From assembly GCF_018812025.1 (NCBI RefSeq), contig NC_063061.1, positions 32,614,166 to 32,678,165 on the forward strand: a DNA stretch of 64,000 nt, given 5' to 3'. A model generated the notes under the pieces. The model was not told the origin of the DNA. It worked only from the letters and a program-made list of their open reading frames with translations, and did not search any database. The stretch is from Megalobrama amblycephala (Eukaryota; Chordata; Actinopteri; Cypriniformes; Xenocyprididae). Of the stretch, positions 48,091 to 60,900 are shown piece after piece. A program made the position numbers and the translations under genes. Position 1 is the first letter of the stretch. Every line of letters starts with the position of its first letter.

Positions 48091-49078
48091 TCATTTAGAC
48101 ACCTTCGTGCAGAGCTTTTTCTTATGATAATTTAAACTATTTAATTGGATGAAACACTGTCCACAGTGTGAGCACTTATACGGTTTCTCTCCAGTATGAA
48201 TTCTCTGGTGTCTTTTTAGGTTGCTAGATGTAGTGAAGCTCTTCCCACAGTCAGAGCAAATATAAGGTCTCTCACCAGTATGAGTACTCTCATGCTCTTT
48301 TAAATGTTGCAGTCGTGAAATACTCTTTCCACAAAAAGAACAAACGTGAGGCTTCACAGCAGCATGAACTATAAGGTGTTGTCTCAAGTTTGATTCCACA
48401 ACAAATGTTTTATCACACTGATCACAGCTGAATGACTTCACTCCTGAGTGACGGCGCAGATGCTCTTTGAGAACTTTTTTGCGAACAAAACTCTTTCCAC
48501 ACTGAGTGCATGTGAACGGTTTTTCACCAGTGTGAACTTTCATGTGCTCATTTAAGTGTCCATTATGTCTGTAGCTCTTTCCACATTGAGTGCATGTGAA
48601 CTTTTTTTCTCCAATATGAATTCTCATATGCTTCTTAAGGTTTGATTTATGTTTTAAAGTCTTTCCACATTCAGAGCAGGTGAAAGATCCTTTGACAGTT
48701 TTTCGAGTTTGTTTTTGTGTGAAATTCTTTTTCTTTGAAACGACTGCATTTCCATCTTCATTTGTGAAATTATGAGGTTTATGAGTCTGATGCTGTTTGT
48801 CTTCATTCACTTCCATCGGGTCTAAAATCAACATTAAATTCCCATGGTTCAATTGACGATGGACAAATAAGAAACAAATCAGGGAGCCCCAAATTAGCAA
48901 AATATAGTTTACTACTGAGTCTACTAGTATCTAGTTTTAGATGTATTGTTATATGTCAGTTTTCATCTTAATGTTCCTCATCAGTCGTTAAAGAGAATGA
49001 AGGAAAACACCAACCTATTAGTTCCTCTGTAACTTCTTCTTTTATTGTGCAGGGTTCTTCTTTAATCTCCATCTCCAT
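48091..49078 (-). CDS. FiNZ-type C2H2 zinc-finger gene K
   Basis: Coding exons are 49015-49078 (exon 2, 49015-49137) and 48091-48821; 795 nt, 264 residues, the shortest complete member. A tandem ATGGAG gives MEMEIKEEPCTIKEEVTEELI, two residues longer than its sisters; the second ATG (49072) restores the usual start. The linker is shortened (KKKNFTQKQTRKTVKG). The seven fingers have contacts HSNK, HGHE, RKVE, VSNQ, RQHE, TSNR, QNSY. Finger 5 has Ile for the core Phe (KSISRLQ), which may weaken its fold. Divergent to gene L. Confidence 0.86.
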
Positions 49079-49375
49079 CTTTACAATAGTATGTCAGTAG
49101 TTTCTCCTGCAGTAATTCCTCCTGCTTCCTTCTTCTCCTGTGGGAAGATGGGAATATTCCCCAGCATTTAAACTCTCATGAACGGCTGGTTTTATTTGTT
49201 AATTAAACACAACATATAACCCGCAAATTGTAATGTGAAAAAATAGAGAGTAAAGAGCTTACGTTTCATGAGCGTAATGAACAACATCAGTCGGTTCATT
49301 TAAATTAATTACTGAGTGATTCGTGTGGTTTGCATTGAAATTTCTTCTAATACATAATAAAATTAATGTACTCAC

Positions 49376-49511
49376 AGTCTGTAAAATAGCAGATTTAGAG
49401 CAGAATGAACGCACTTGACATGTTTATGCTCACTTCCCTCGCTCACTTCTCTTCTTCTCCTAGACTCGGATGTGTGTCATTACTTCAGTTACACAAGCGC
49501 CCTCTACTGGC
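49376..49511 (-). promoter_or_regulatory. Gene K promoter / non-coding exon 1 with CTCF-core match
   Basis: Donor T|GTGAGT puts the exon end at 49376. An exact CTCF core on the minus strand lies at 49497-49511. No separate promoter block is seen for gene L, so this region may serve both genes. Confidence 0.5.
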
Positions 49512-49838
49512 GGAAACCAATCTCCGTTAAACTATCTTACAATTTAGATTACATACAAGCAACCAAGATAACAGCTCTTATCTTGGTTGAGATTATAAAT
49601 ATTATCTATATCCCCAAATATGTTTGATTTGGGATAAAGATTCAAACTTCAAAAATCATAAAGTTTTGCTTTTATCAATAGGCCTAATACTTGTACCACG
49701 TAATGTTAAAATGAAGTCGAGATTTATATTCAAATCAACTACATCAGTAACATGCAACTGTTGAAGGAGTATTCATCTATCACCTATTTTCATTTAAACT
49801 TAAAAGTCGTGATTTTGTTCGTTGTTTCATATGTTTTG

Positions 49839-49842
<4 letters not shown>

Positions 49843-49870
<28 letters not shown>

Positions 49871-49887
49871 AAAAAAAAAAAAAAAAA
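49843..49887. repeat. (CT)n followed by (A)n simple repeat
   Basis: About 12 CT units pass directly into an A run of about 20, between the divergent genes K and L. Confidence 0.9.
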
Positions 49888-50144
49888 ATCAATTCATGTA
49901 TATTTTTTCTAAACTATTAGAGTGAATCATTTGCACCTGAATAATTGAGAGTGATTGTAAGTGTGATGATCATCTGCTAAATGATCAACAGTGACCACAA
50001 TTCACACCTTCAGTCAGTGAAGCCACTCCCACAGTCGTTCACAAGAGATTAAATGCTGGGGAATATTCCCATCTTCCCACAGGAGAAGAAGAAGAAAGCA
50101 GGAGAAATTACTCCAGGAGAAACTACTGACATACTATTGTAAAG

Positions 50145-51201
50145 ATGGAGATTAAAGAAGAACCCTGCAGAATAAAAGATGAAGATATAGAGGAACAAAT
50201 AGGTTGGAGTTTTCCTTTTTTAGTTTTCTCTTTAATGACTGATGAGGAACATTAAGAAGAAAACTGCCGTATAACAATACTGAAAATAGATACTAGTATA
50301 GATACTAGTATAGTCGTAAACTAGATTTGTGCTAAATTAAGAATGAACTTTTTCTTTGTTTCTCATTTGTGCTTTTTAATTTAATATGTTGATTTTAGAC
50401 CTCATCAAAGTGAATGAAGACAAACACCTTCATTTTACTAAGATGGAAGATGGAAATGCTATCGTTTCACAGACTGAAAAGAGTTTCACACAGAAACAAG
50501 CTGGAAAAACTGGAGTCAAAGGATCTTTCACCTGCTCTGAGTGTGGAAAGAGTTTCAGACGGAAAGGAAACCTAAATCAGCACATGAAATATCACACTGG
50601 AGAAAAACCGTTCACATGCAATCATTGTGGAAAGAGTTTCAGTCGCAAAGAGGAATTAAATGTGCACATGAGAATTCACACTGGAGAAAGACCGTTCACA
50701 TGCACTCAGTGTGGAAAGAGTTTCAGGTGCAAAAGCACTCTCAATGTTCATCTGCGCCGTCATTCTGGAGTGAGATCATTCAGCTGTGATCAGTGCGATA
50801 AAACATTTGTTTTGGCATCAGGCTTAAGTAGACACCTTAAAAATCATGCCACTGTAAAGCCTCATGTTTGTTCTTTTTGTGGAAAGAGTTTTTCACAGCT
50901 GAACTACTTAAAAGTGCATGAGAGTATTCATACTGGTGTGAAACCATATAAGTGCTTTGACTGTGGGAAGAGCTTTACTTTATCACACAAATTAAAAACA
51001 CACCAGAGAATTCATACTGGAGAGAAACCGTACAAGTGTTCACACTGTGGAAAGAGTTTCACTCAGTCAAGAAACATGAAAGATCATGAGAGAATTCATA
51101 CTGGAGAGAAGCTGCACCAGTGCTCTTCATGTGGGAAGAGTTTCACCAGTCTTTCTAATCTTTTGGCTCATAAGAAAAAGTATTGCCCGGAGGTGTCTTA
51201 A
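50145..51201 (+). CDS. FiNZ-type C2H2 zinc-finger gene L
   Basis: Coding exons are 50145-50202 (exon 2 from 50083, acceptor CTTCCCACAG) and 50399-51201; 861 nt, 286 residues. It starts MEIKEEPCRIKDEDIEEQI. The eight fingers have contacts RGNQ, REEV, CSTV, LSGR, QNYV, LHKT, QRND, SSNA. The last linker is TGEKL (LHQCSSCGKSF), shared only with gene M. A reading-frame difference at the end removes the usual last Lys (CPEVS then stop). No GAACGGCTGTG-type exon 1 was found in the 570 bp between it and promoter K. Confidence 0.88.
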
Positions 51202-51319
51202 GTGAGCAAAGTTCAGATCCATGATTTATAAATAATTTGATATTCAGATTAAGCAAAAGATGGAATTACCTTTAAAAGAGTAATTTAAAATTAGTAGTGA
51301 ACTTTGATTGTTTGACAAG

Positions 51320-54300
51320 GGGAACCTTTGGGGAAGGTCAAAATTGATGTGTATTGCATTCCAAGTGTTGCTTGTTTTACAAAACCCCTTATTGGTCCTC
51401 TCTTGTATTACAGATTGTATACAAGGTGAACTGAGCAGTAATGCAACAATGTGAAAATGCTTGTGTCAGCATCAACATCGTCACAACTGCACCAAATGAA
51501 CTGTTTTTCTCGGCTGGATTTTTCTACATATGAATGGTGTAAAAGCCTCGGAATTTCTCGTCGCCCTCGTTATATTCATCGGTCTCCTAAGCGCTGGCTG
51601 ATTCAACACTCCTCTTCTCCGTCTTCAATACCCGTGATACGCTCACATAGAATGATGCGTCTCCATAACGACAAGCGCTTTCGTTGCAATAACATGTCTC
51701 GTACTCTCACACCTCTGGCTAGAGATGTGACATACTCCTGTGAAACTCATACGCCCCTTAGACATAAATTTGCTCTACTCAATACTCGTTCCCTGGCCAA
51801 TAAAGCTACACTTCTGAATGAAATTATCGTCGAAAGAAAGTTGGACATACTACTACTCACTGAAACCTGGCAATCACCTAATGACTTTATGGAGCTTAAC
51901 CTGCTGACGCCTCCTGGATACTACCATCTTTCTAAACCACGTCTCACTGGCAGAGGCGGTGGCCTGGCAGCTGTGATTAAGAACAAATATAAAACTATCA
52001 ATATCGACTTCCATGCTGCTGTTAGCTTTGAATATCTGTCGTTTAGAATTGCTGGACCCACACCACTCTTGATTTTGCTGATCTACAGACCGCCTAAACA
52101 TCATGCTAACTTTCTCTCTGATATCTCTGAGATACTTACTATTGCATGTGCTCAATATAATAACATTATTATGCTTGGTGATTTCAATATTCATGTGGAT
52201 TCTGACTGTACTTCTGCTAAGGATTTTATGACTGTATTGGACTGCTTTGATTTAACACAGCACATTGATTTTCTTACACACTCCCATTCTCATACCCTTG
52301 ATTTAATCTGCTCTGTTGGAATTAACAATGTTTGTGTCCAGGGTCTCGAAGTTGGCATATTTGACCATAAACTCATTGACTTTAGTTTCTCTCTCCCCCT
52401 TGCCAAATCTAAAATCAAATCTTCAATATCTTATCGAAACCTGAAAAATATAGACGCTGACAACTTCTCTACTGCTATTGCTGCTTCCTCCCTGCCTCTC
52501 TCTGTTAATCTCTGCTGTCCTGGTGAGATTCTCTCATCATATAATGAAGACATCAATCTAATGTCTTGGAAGCTCTGGCCCCATTAAAGACAAGAACTGT
52601 CCCCTCAGCTTATTCTTCCCCCTGGTTCACCCCAGAGCTCAGATTAATGAAAGCGAAGGCTAGGCGTCTTGAACGTCTCTATAAGAAGACCTGTCTTCCT
52701 GTCCATGCTACCCTCTACACTGAATTAATATCACAATATAAAAAAGCCCTTAACACTGCACGTGCTACTTACTTATCTAATATTATAAACAGTGCAAAGT
52801 GTAAACCCAGGACCCTTTTTTCTGAGATCAACAAACTTGTTAAACCACCATCTCCACTGCTTAATGGTTCTTCTGACCTTTGTGAAAATTTTCTGTCATT
52901 CTTTACACAAAAAAATGGACAATATCTATCAATCTTTCTCTTCTTCAACTTCAGAAACTTCTACTTTCCAGATACCCTACCCAATCTCTAACTTTACTCT
53001 CACCAATACATCTGTGGTTGAACAACTGATTATGAGCTCTAACTCCTCCACCTGCCAGTTAGATCCTTTACCAACACATCTACTCAAAAACCTTCTCCCT
53101 TCCCTCATTATACCTATCACCCACATGATAAATAGTTCCCTTATGACTGGTTATGTACCACCTGGACTGAAAATAGCCATGATCACCCCTATACTTAAAA
53201 AACCTGGCCTTGATGACACAGTACTGAGTAACTTTAGACCAATTTCCAATCTCCCTTTTTTGTCTAAAGTCCTAGAAAAAGTGGTTGCCACACAACTGCA
53301 GACTCACTTGGACAAAAATAATCTGCAGGAACCCTTTCAGTCTGGTTTTCGCCCCCTCCACAGTACAGAGACTGCTCTTCTCAAAGTGGTGAATGACCTC
53401 CTCCTCGCCTCTGATTCTGGTGTCCTCAGCATTCTGGTCCTTTTGGACCTGAGTTCAGCTTTTGATACCGTCTGCCACTCTGTACTTTTGTTCCGATTGT
53501 CTGCAATCGGCATTTCACAAACGGCTTTACAATGGCTAAATTCATATCTCACAGACAGGCAACAGTTCATTAGCATTGACAAATTCAATTCTCATTCTGT
53601 CACCTTCTCCCGTGGAGTGCCTCAAGGATCTGTCCTTGGTCCACTTTAATTCTTAATCTACACACTTCCCCTAGGTCAGATCATCCGGCGCCATGGCTTT
53701 AATTTTCACAGTTATGCTGACGACACACAAATCTATTTCACTGTACAACCTAACTATTTTTCCTCCCCTTTCCTTAACATCTTGCTTACACGATCTCAAA
53801 ATATGGATGGCTCAAAACTACTTAATGTTGAATATGGAAAAAACTGAAATTCTGCTGGTAGCCCCTAAATCCCTTGATCTCACCCAACATGATTTTTCTG
53901 TTAACATTGACGGTGTCCTGGTTCAACCCTCTTCCACTATTCGAAACCTTGGAGTGTTGTTCGATTCTAGGCTAAGTTTTGAACCCCACATCAATCAGCT
54001 TGTCAAGTCCTGTTTCTTCCATCTTCGCAACATTGTCCGTTTAAGGCCCTCACTAAATCTCAAAGATGCAGAAACTGTTGTTCACGCTTTTATAACTTCG
54101 CGTCTTGATTATTGTAACTCCTTGCTTTATGGTCTACCCAAAAAAGTCATAAATCGCTTGCAGTTCATTCAGAATTCAGCTGCTCGGGTCTCACTTTTAC
54201 CAAAAAATCAGCTCACATCACCCCTGTCTTACAGCAACTACATTGGCTACCTGTTAGTTACCGCATCCAGTTTAAGATTCTTACTCTAGTTTTTAAGGCT

Positions 54301-54772
54301 TGTCATGGTTTAGCACCTTCCTACCTTTGTGAAATGATTATCCCCTATGTCCCTGTCCGTACTCTGAGATCGAGCACTGAAAACTTGCTTGCAGTACCCA
54401 AGTACCGTCTATCCAGTGTGGGTGGTAGGGCTTTCAGCATATCAGCTTCTAAGCTCTGGAACAAGCTACCACAAGACCTTCGTGATATCTCTTCTCTTCA
54501 GACCTATAAAACTGCCCTCAAAACACATTTATTCACTTTATGTTTTGTTAATTGATTGTCTGTCTCAATTTTCCAGCACTGTGCTTGTTTTTTGTAAGTT
54601 TAATGTAGATTAACCTTCTTTGTCTGTTCTATCTGGTTGATTACATGTTGTATACTGACTGTATACTTATATGTATTCATATTATATAGCAACTTACTGT
54701 AAAGCGTCCTTGGGTTCCTGAAAGGCGCTAAATAAATAAAACATATTATTATTATTATTATTATTATTATCA
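51320..54772 (+). mobile_element. Second L2-like LINE, near full length but broken
   Basis: It begins where homology to gene M's 3' flank stops (after TTGTTTGACAAGG) and ends GGCGCTAAATAAATAAAACAT plus an ATT repeat (54747-54771). It is a different subfamily from the LINE at 15 kb, with a different 3' tail. Confidence 0.8.
51457..54555 (+). pseudogene. LINE ORF2 (endonuclease-RT) with frameshifts and stops
   Basis: The endonuclease is in the first frame (51457-52587: [33 protein letters not shown]). The linker is in a second frame (52566-52991). The RT is in a third (52990-53649: [35 protein letters not shown]), ended by TAA at 53647. The thumb follows in 53690-54289 with a shift before the YADD region, and the end (GGRAFSISASKLWNKLP) is at 54334-54555. 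At least four disabling changes, so it cannot make the protein. Confidence 0.85.
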
Positions 54773-54944
54773 TCGCTAAAGCAGTGCATGGCCATCTCAG
54801 TTCAGAAAACTAGTGTGTTGCCATAAACACTATGATTTATGAAGGAATGTGTTTTGTTTCTTTGTGGAGTTTAATTATTTTCATTGTACATATGAGGCAT
54901 TTGTGAAACAGTTTTAATCAGCTCATCAGCAGCGACACCCACAC

Positions 54945-55700
54945 TGCGTTCCATTTGGAAGGGCTCATCCTTATGCCCTTTTTTTAGGGTGTAAGGGTAA
55001 AAAAAAAAGGTTTTTTTTTGGAACGCACTTCTGCGTCATCTTAACGAGACAATCAAGGAGGAGTAGATTGTCCAAGTTGCGCATCTCAGTCAGCTCCCTA
55101 GTTCAGTAGTCAGGGCACTGATCAGGGAGTTTAACATTAGTTTATTTATTTATTTATTTTTGGTTTATCTCTCCATATTGTAAAGAATATTGTGTCTATG
55201 CATTTTAAACATTTGAATGGACTGATAAAGGTAGCTGTGAGATATTTTTGTTGAAGTACAATGTCGTTTTGACCATAATAATATACCAAATCTAACTCAA
55301 TAAATATTACAGTAGTATAGAACAATACTACACATACATTTATAGGTCAAATCGAACTTCCCTGTGCAAAGGATCATGAGGGCCCGAAGTGGATCATGAG
55401 GGCCCGAAGTGTCCACCTTTGAAATCCTTCATTCCGAAGGGCCCTTTGAAGTTGACAGTTTTGAGCACTTCGGTTTGGAACGACCCATCAATATGGCGGC
55501 CATGATTGTTTTCACTCCGAAGTGCCCTTCGGAGGGTGATATATCCATTTGGAATGCACCGATTCTCACAGAGAGACAAAGTGTACATCTCAATCAGCTC
55601 CCTAGTTCAGTAGTCAGGGCACTGATCAGGGAGTCGGTCACATTTATTTACACAATATACTGATTAACGACTGAAGCTAGGGAGCTTATTGAGATGCAGG
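54945..55700. mobile_element. Foldback / nested MITE block
   Basis: CTCCCTAGTTCAGTAGTCAG (followed by GGCACTGATCAGGGAG) occurs at about 55096 and again at about 55600. CCATTTGGAA words lie at both ends. Between them is an inverted pair with CCGAAGG/CACTTCGG words. GATCATGAGGGCCCGAAGT is repeated in tandem at 55371-55410. Its 64-84-codon frames are not genes. Confidence 0.5.
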
Positions 55701-55726
55701 GAAAGTGAACCAGTGAACCCATGAAC

Positions 55727-56360
55727 TGTGACAAGTACAATCAAGTACACTATTAGTATGTCATTAGTAGCCTTTTTTTATCACATTAAAATATAGCACT
55801 TTAAGTACTTTATGCTAAAAGTATACTTACTATTAAATTGTGAAATTTAGGACACATTTAACCATGTTTTATTTTTCATTAAAATCCATTAAAATAGAAC
55901 TTGTAGTATTCTGTATATAAAAATCCACTAAAATTTTATGTAAAGCGTTCATAGCAAACTTTTAAGTAATGCACTTATAAAACACTTCTGTATCTTTGGT
56001 TTACTTTATCTGACTACACTTAAAATCAATTTAAGTGTTAGTGCTAATTAGTGTATTTACATTAAGTGTACTTAAGTACCACAATTGGGAAAATGTACTT
56101 ATAATAACTAGTACATTAGTAATATATTTTTAATAAAATCTATTTAATTTAAATTTAGGATTACTATATAAAAGTCTACTTAGATTGAACTAATTTTTAA
56201 AGCATGCAAAGCACACTTATAAAAAAAATACACTAAGAAAACGCCTCTGTATAACTTTAACAATTTTATTTAGCACAAAAGATAAGAATGTACTACAAAT
56301 GTACTTGCTTGTATTTAAGTATTTTTTTAATGCATTCAAGTACACTTTTTTCACCTGTGA
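55727..56360. mobile_element. Degenerate palindromic MITE
   Basis: An AAGTACAC-rich sequence reads inward from both ends and closes with AAGTACACTTTTTTCACCTG. That end resembles the palindromic MITE family at 7683, so this is probably an old relative. Confidence 0.45.
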
Positions 56361-56777
56361 AGCACCAGGGCTCCGGCCCTGGCCGAATTTAAACCCTGGT
56401 GATATGACAATGTAAAACTCCTGTCCGAGCAGCTCAATGCATGAATAATTCCTCTATAGATTTCTCCAAATAAAAAGAACATTGATGTCCTCACACTGAT
56501 AAACACAGCAAATTGAATCAGTTGACTTGTTTATAAATCACGATGGATTCAACAAATTCATGTAGCTGAAATGAAATCATTTTCAAAACTATTTGAGAAG
56601 CTCATACAAGTTATTCAGAGAATCGAGACGAGCCAAAATCAGATTAAAGCATGACAAGATCTATTTTATCACTTTTTTTTTTAAGCAAAAAGTTTGTCAA
56701 AATACAAGATAAAACCACAGTGTAAGAACTATATTAAATTACATTTTGTTTATTATGTATCAAAAGCAACATACCCA

Positions 56778-57170
56778 CATGAAAAAATACTATAGTAGGC
56801 TAATTTATAGTAAATACTACAGTGTTTTTGAGCCATACTACAGTAAAGTATTTGAATTAATTTGTTGTGGTAATTCTATAGTTGCTGTGGTAATATAATA
56901 ACTGCAATATAAACAAATTACTTTACCCAATACTGTACTACGTTTTCTACAAAAATAGTGTATTATACTACAATACACAACTTTACTGTTGTAAATATTT
57001 AAGTATACTACAGTATTTATTACAGTTTATCAGTTCACTATAGACAAAATACTACAGTATGCTGCATTTATTAACAAAGTGTTGTAAATACAATGATATA
57101 TACAGTACAATTTACTATAGTATGGTTCAAAAACACTATAGCCTTTACTATAAATTACTATAGCTTTTTT
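56778..57170. mobile_element. Foldback MITE with CTATAGTAATTTATAGTAAA-type arms
   Basis: The right arm TTTACTATAAATTACTATAG is the inverse of the left arm (ACTATAGTAGGCTAATTTATAGTAAA, slightly changed). GTTTTTGAGCCATACTACAG is mirrored by CTATAGTATGGTTCAAAAAC. No coding potential. Confidence 0.6.
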
Positions 57171-57566
57171 ATAGTGTACCTTTAATTGATTTAATTCACT
57201 CTGTTTATTAAACTGTAAGGACTGTGGTTTTATTTTTATTGGAAGAGATCTAAATCAGACAACTTGCATTGAGCTGCTCAGACAGAACTGAGTTCTGGAG
57301 TTTTTAAGGTAAATCTTAAAATCTCTTAATAACTTTTTATTAATAATACTTGTATCATCTAAGTCAACATCAGTAACAGTTGAAGGACTCCAGAAGGTAA
57401 ATACAATTGCAAACTCCTTAGGAGGTATTTACGTTTGAATCTTTATCCCAAATCAAACATATTTGGAAAAATAAATAGTGTTTATAATCTCAACCAAGAT
57501 AACAGATCTTATCTTGGTTGTCATGTCATCTTTGAAGGTTAGATAGTTTAATAGGGATTGGTTTCC

Positions 57567-57693
57567 GCCAGTAGAGGGCGCTCGTGCAACCAAAGCAATG
57601 ATCCGAGTCTAGGAGAAGAAGAGAAGTGAGCGAAGGAAGGGAACATAAACATGTGAATTGAACACAGCCGTTCATTCTGCTGTTTTTCATATT
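57567..57693 (+). promoter_or_regulatory. Gene M promoter / non-coding exon 1 with CTCF-core match
   Basis: GCCAGTAGAGGGCGC lies at 57567-57581, an exact CTCF core on the plus strand, the sense strand of this gene. ATTGG lies upstream at about 57556. Donor ATATT|GTGAGT puts the exon end at 57693. Confidence 0.55.
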
Positions 57694-58777
57694 GTGAGTA
57701 TATTCATTTTATTATTTATTAGGAGAAATCTAAATCAAAAACACTAAACCAGTCAGTTCATTTAGTGAATCACTCAGAAATTAACCGACTTAAGTTGTAC
57801 ATCACGGTCGTGAAACGTAAACTCGGTACTATTTTTTAGTAAACAAACAAAAATTTAAGTCCAAACATTTAAGGCATATTTCAACAATCATAGATCTTTT
57901 TTCCGTGTACAATAATTGCACAAGTTTTATCAAAGTCCAAAACAATTATACTTCTGACTGTATAGTTCTACTCTGAGACCTTTCAAATGACATATTACAC
58001 ATGACTATCTGAGCTCGCTGTATGATGTTTTTGGCACACTGCAGTATATAGTTTTTAAAAAAAAAAAAAAGTATTTCATAAATTATGTTTTTCTGTTTAC
58101 CAGCAAATAACTCAGCACTAGAGGTTAATCAAATTGTAAAATTCAGACTCTAAGCTTTCAAGTGACACCTATTTTTTGTTTATCAAGGTACCATTTTTGG
58201 AAAACACGATTATTATTTCACTCAGTTTTAGAGGAAGCACTCGTTAAGAGTTGATCAAAATGGTATTAAAAAGCCGAGTTTCTAAGCTTAAAAATGATAC
58301 CTGTTATTACATTCAGTGGTTACTTAGTAATTGATTATGAATTTGTTTTTTTCATGTGAAGGGGTTAAATGTTGTATTAAACTGTATTGTAATATATTAA
58401 ACTATGTGCAAACTAGTTACAGGCTGAAATATAATATAGTCACAATCTATTCTATTTTCTTTTCTAACTGAGCTTATTTCTGTCATTGGTATGCATTATG
58501 TATGCTTGTGAATTCATGTATGTTATTATTAGTTTAATTGGTTTTATTTTTATCTATTTATCTATTTTTTCATTTAAACATAAAGGATGTGATTTTGTTT
58601 GTTGTTTCATATACTGTCTCATGTATTCTCAAAAAAATTAAATTCATGGAATTTTATAAATTACTTTAAGAGCAAATCATTTGCACCTGAATAAGTGATT
58701 GCAAGTGTGGTGAACATCTGCTCTCACAGCCGTTCATGAGAGATTAAATGCTGGACAATATTCCCATCTTCCCACAG
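57694..58777 (+). other. Intron 1 of gene M
   Basis: About 1.1 kb, AT-rich, with an A run at 58057-58069. The last 130 bp (TTTGCACCTGAATAA...) is conserved before exon 2 in genes B, G and L. No gene seen. Confidence 0.45.
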
Positions 58778-58833
58778 GAGAAGAAGGAAGCAGGAGAAAT
58801 TACTTCAGGAGAAACTAACATACTATTGCAAAG

Positions 58834-59871
58834 ATGGAGATTAAGGAAGAACCCTGCAGAATAAAAGATGAAGATACAGAGGAACAAATAGGTTGGTGTT
58901 TTACTTCATTCTCTTTGAGGAACATTAAGATGAAACTATAGTAGTATTAAACTATATTTACGCAAAATTGAGATTTTGAACAACATTTATTTTTGTTTTC
59001 CATTTATCCTTCTTTTATTGAATTATGGGGATTTAATATGTTAATTTTAGGCCTGATGGAAGTGAATGAAGACAAACAGCATAAGTTTCAGAAACCTCAT
59101 CATTTCCTAAAGATGGAAGATGGAAATGTAGTCGTGTCACAGACTGAAAAGAGTTTCACACAGAAACAAGCTGGAAAAACTGGAGTTAAACGGTTCACCT
59201 GCTCTGAGTGTGGAAAGAGTTTTAGACATAAAGGACACTTAAATGAACACACGAAATGCCACACTGGAGAAAAACCGTTCACATGCATTCATTGTGGAAA
59301 GAGTTTCGGTCGCAAAGATGACTTAAACGTGCATATGAGAGTTCACACCGGAGAAAAACCGTTCACATGCACTCAGTGTGAAAAGAGTTTCACTCACAAA
59401 AGCTCTCTCAATGTTCATCTGCGCCGTCACTCTGGAGTGAGATCATTCAGCTGTGATCAGTGTGACAAAACATTTGTTGTTTCATCAGGCTTAAGAAGAC
59501 ATGTTAAAGTTCATGCTGCTGTTAAGCCTCATGTTTGTTCTTTTTGTGGAAAGAGTTTTTCAGAACTGTACTCTTTAAAACAGCATGAAAGTATTCATAC
59601 TGGTGTGAGACCTCATGTGTGCTTTGACTGTGGGAAGATCTTTATTACATCACACAAATTAAAAATACACCATAGAGTTCATACTGGGGAGAAACCGTAC
59701 AAGTGCTCACACTGTGGAAAGAGTTTCTCTGAGTCAAGAAACCTGAAAGATCATGAGAGAGTTCATACTGGAGAGAAGCTGCACCAGTGCTCATCATGTG
59801 GGAAGAGTTTTACCAATCTATCTAATCTTTTGACTCACAAGAAAAAGTATTGCCCAGAGGTGTCTAAGTGA
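58834..59871 (+). CDS. FiNZ-type C2H2 zinc-finger gene M
   Basis: Coding exons are 58834-58891 (exon 2 from 58778) and 59051-59871; 879 nt, 292 residues. It starts MEIKEEPCRIKDEDTEEQI, but the last exon begins GC instead of AC, so the junction codon is Gly rather than Asp. The eight fingers have contacts HGHE, RDDV, HSSV, VSGR, EYSQ, THKI, ERND, NSNT. Its closest relative is L (same TGEKL linker, REEV/RDDV and QRND/ERND pairs). It has its own promoter with an intact CTCF core, unlike L. Confidence 0.89.
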
Positions 59872-60401
59872 GTAAGTTCAGATCCATGACTTGTAAATAA
59901 TTAATTTCATAAATAATTTGTTATTCAGATTATGCAAAGATGAAAGTATCTTTAATACAGTAATCTAATCTGAAATTAGTAGTAAAGTTTGATTGTTTGA
60001 CAAGGGTACTATGATATTGAAAGTTAAAATGAACTGGTTTGTATTCAAACAATTAACCTTTAAACAGGCAAGAGTGGAAAATGATCATCAAAAAAATTAA
60101 TAATAATAATAATAATAATTTCATGTCACTTTTTATATCATCTGGATTTAAGTAAAAAATCCAAAGCCATTTTTTAAATATTTCATATAGTTTGGATTTT
60201 ATGAGTTGTATCTCCTAGAATATGTTGCCCTATTTAGGTATAAAAAAGGTCAAAGTCATCAAAGTTTCTGTGATTTATTTGATGCAAAAAAAAAAAAAAA
60301 AAAAAAAATGTAATATGCAAAATATACTGCATGTATGATATGTCTAAGTATCCTAAATTTGAGCCATATGCATTATATGTATAATGTTTTGTCTTCAAGC
60401 T

Positions 60402-60575
60402 CAGGGTCCATAGTCCTGCAGGGTTTAACTCCATCCCTAAACAATCATATAATGTAATTTATGATATAACTTATAATTTTCTAAGTAATCCTGAAGACTT
60501 TGGTTAGATTTTTCAGGTCTGTCAGAGTTTAACTCTGCAGGATGGTATCCCTCCAGGAGCAGGGTTGGACACCCC
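60402..60575. mobile_element. Decayed hAT-like MITE
   Basis: CCTGCAGGGTTTAACTCC on the left is mirrored by GAGTTTAACTCTGCAGG on the right, and the right end is GGACACCCCTG. It is the same family as 34716-34906 but much more changed. Confidence 0.5.
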
Positions 60576-60861
60576 TGTTCATGCCACATTAAAAGGCACG
60601 GAAATGGTATTAATTTTTTTAATCTAATCAAATGGATATCATTTGAAATATGAGACTTTGTTCAATATCAAAAGTAACAAAGCACAAAGCTTATTTTCGA
60701 TTTATTGGATGGGAGGTGCATTTCAATGTTCAGTTCATTCATCAACTGAAAACAGGATAGACTAATCAATTCTTGGGATTTAAGAAATGATACTGGTTCG
60801 TAAAAATGTGAATTGATTAAAATCAAGATATTTTTAAGCCCTAGTAACAACTCATTCTGTT

Positions 60862-60900
60862 GGTGCAGTTGTGGCCTAATGGTTAGAGAATCAAACATAT
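60862..60900 (+). mobile_element. tRNA-derived SINE head fragment
   Basis: TGTGGCCTAATGGTTAGAGA is an A-box-type tRNA-related start common to fish SINEs. No B box follows, so it is only the 5' end and not a tRNA gene. Confidence 0.45.

Larger units (their letters stand above)
54773..57566. other. Element-rich spacer between the L2 LINE and gene M
   Basis: No gene seen. It holds three foldback blocks (about 54945-55700, 55727-56360, 56778-57170) and an orphan second-type promoter relic on the minus strand at 56450-56590 (GTAGCTGAAATGAAATCAT, compare gene J) with no gene attached. Confidence 0.5.

Noticed and set aside
50541..50789. Regular 84-base repeats that might suggest a CRISPR array
   Set aside because: The repeat unit codes for C2H2 fingers with conserved Cys and His; this is a eukaryotic gene.
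60862..60900. Possible tRNA gene
   Set aside because: Only an A-box-like start; no cloverleaf or B box; fits a SINE head.
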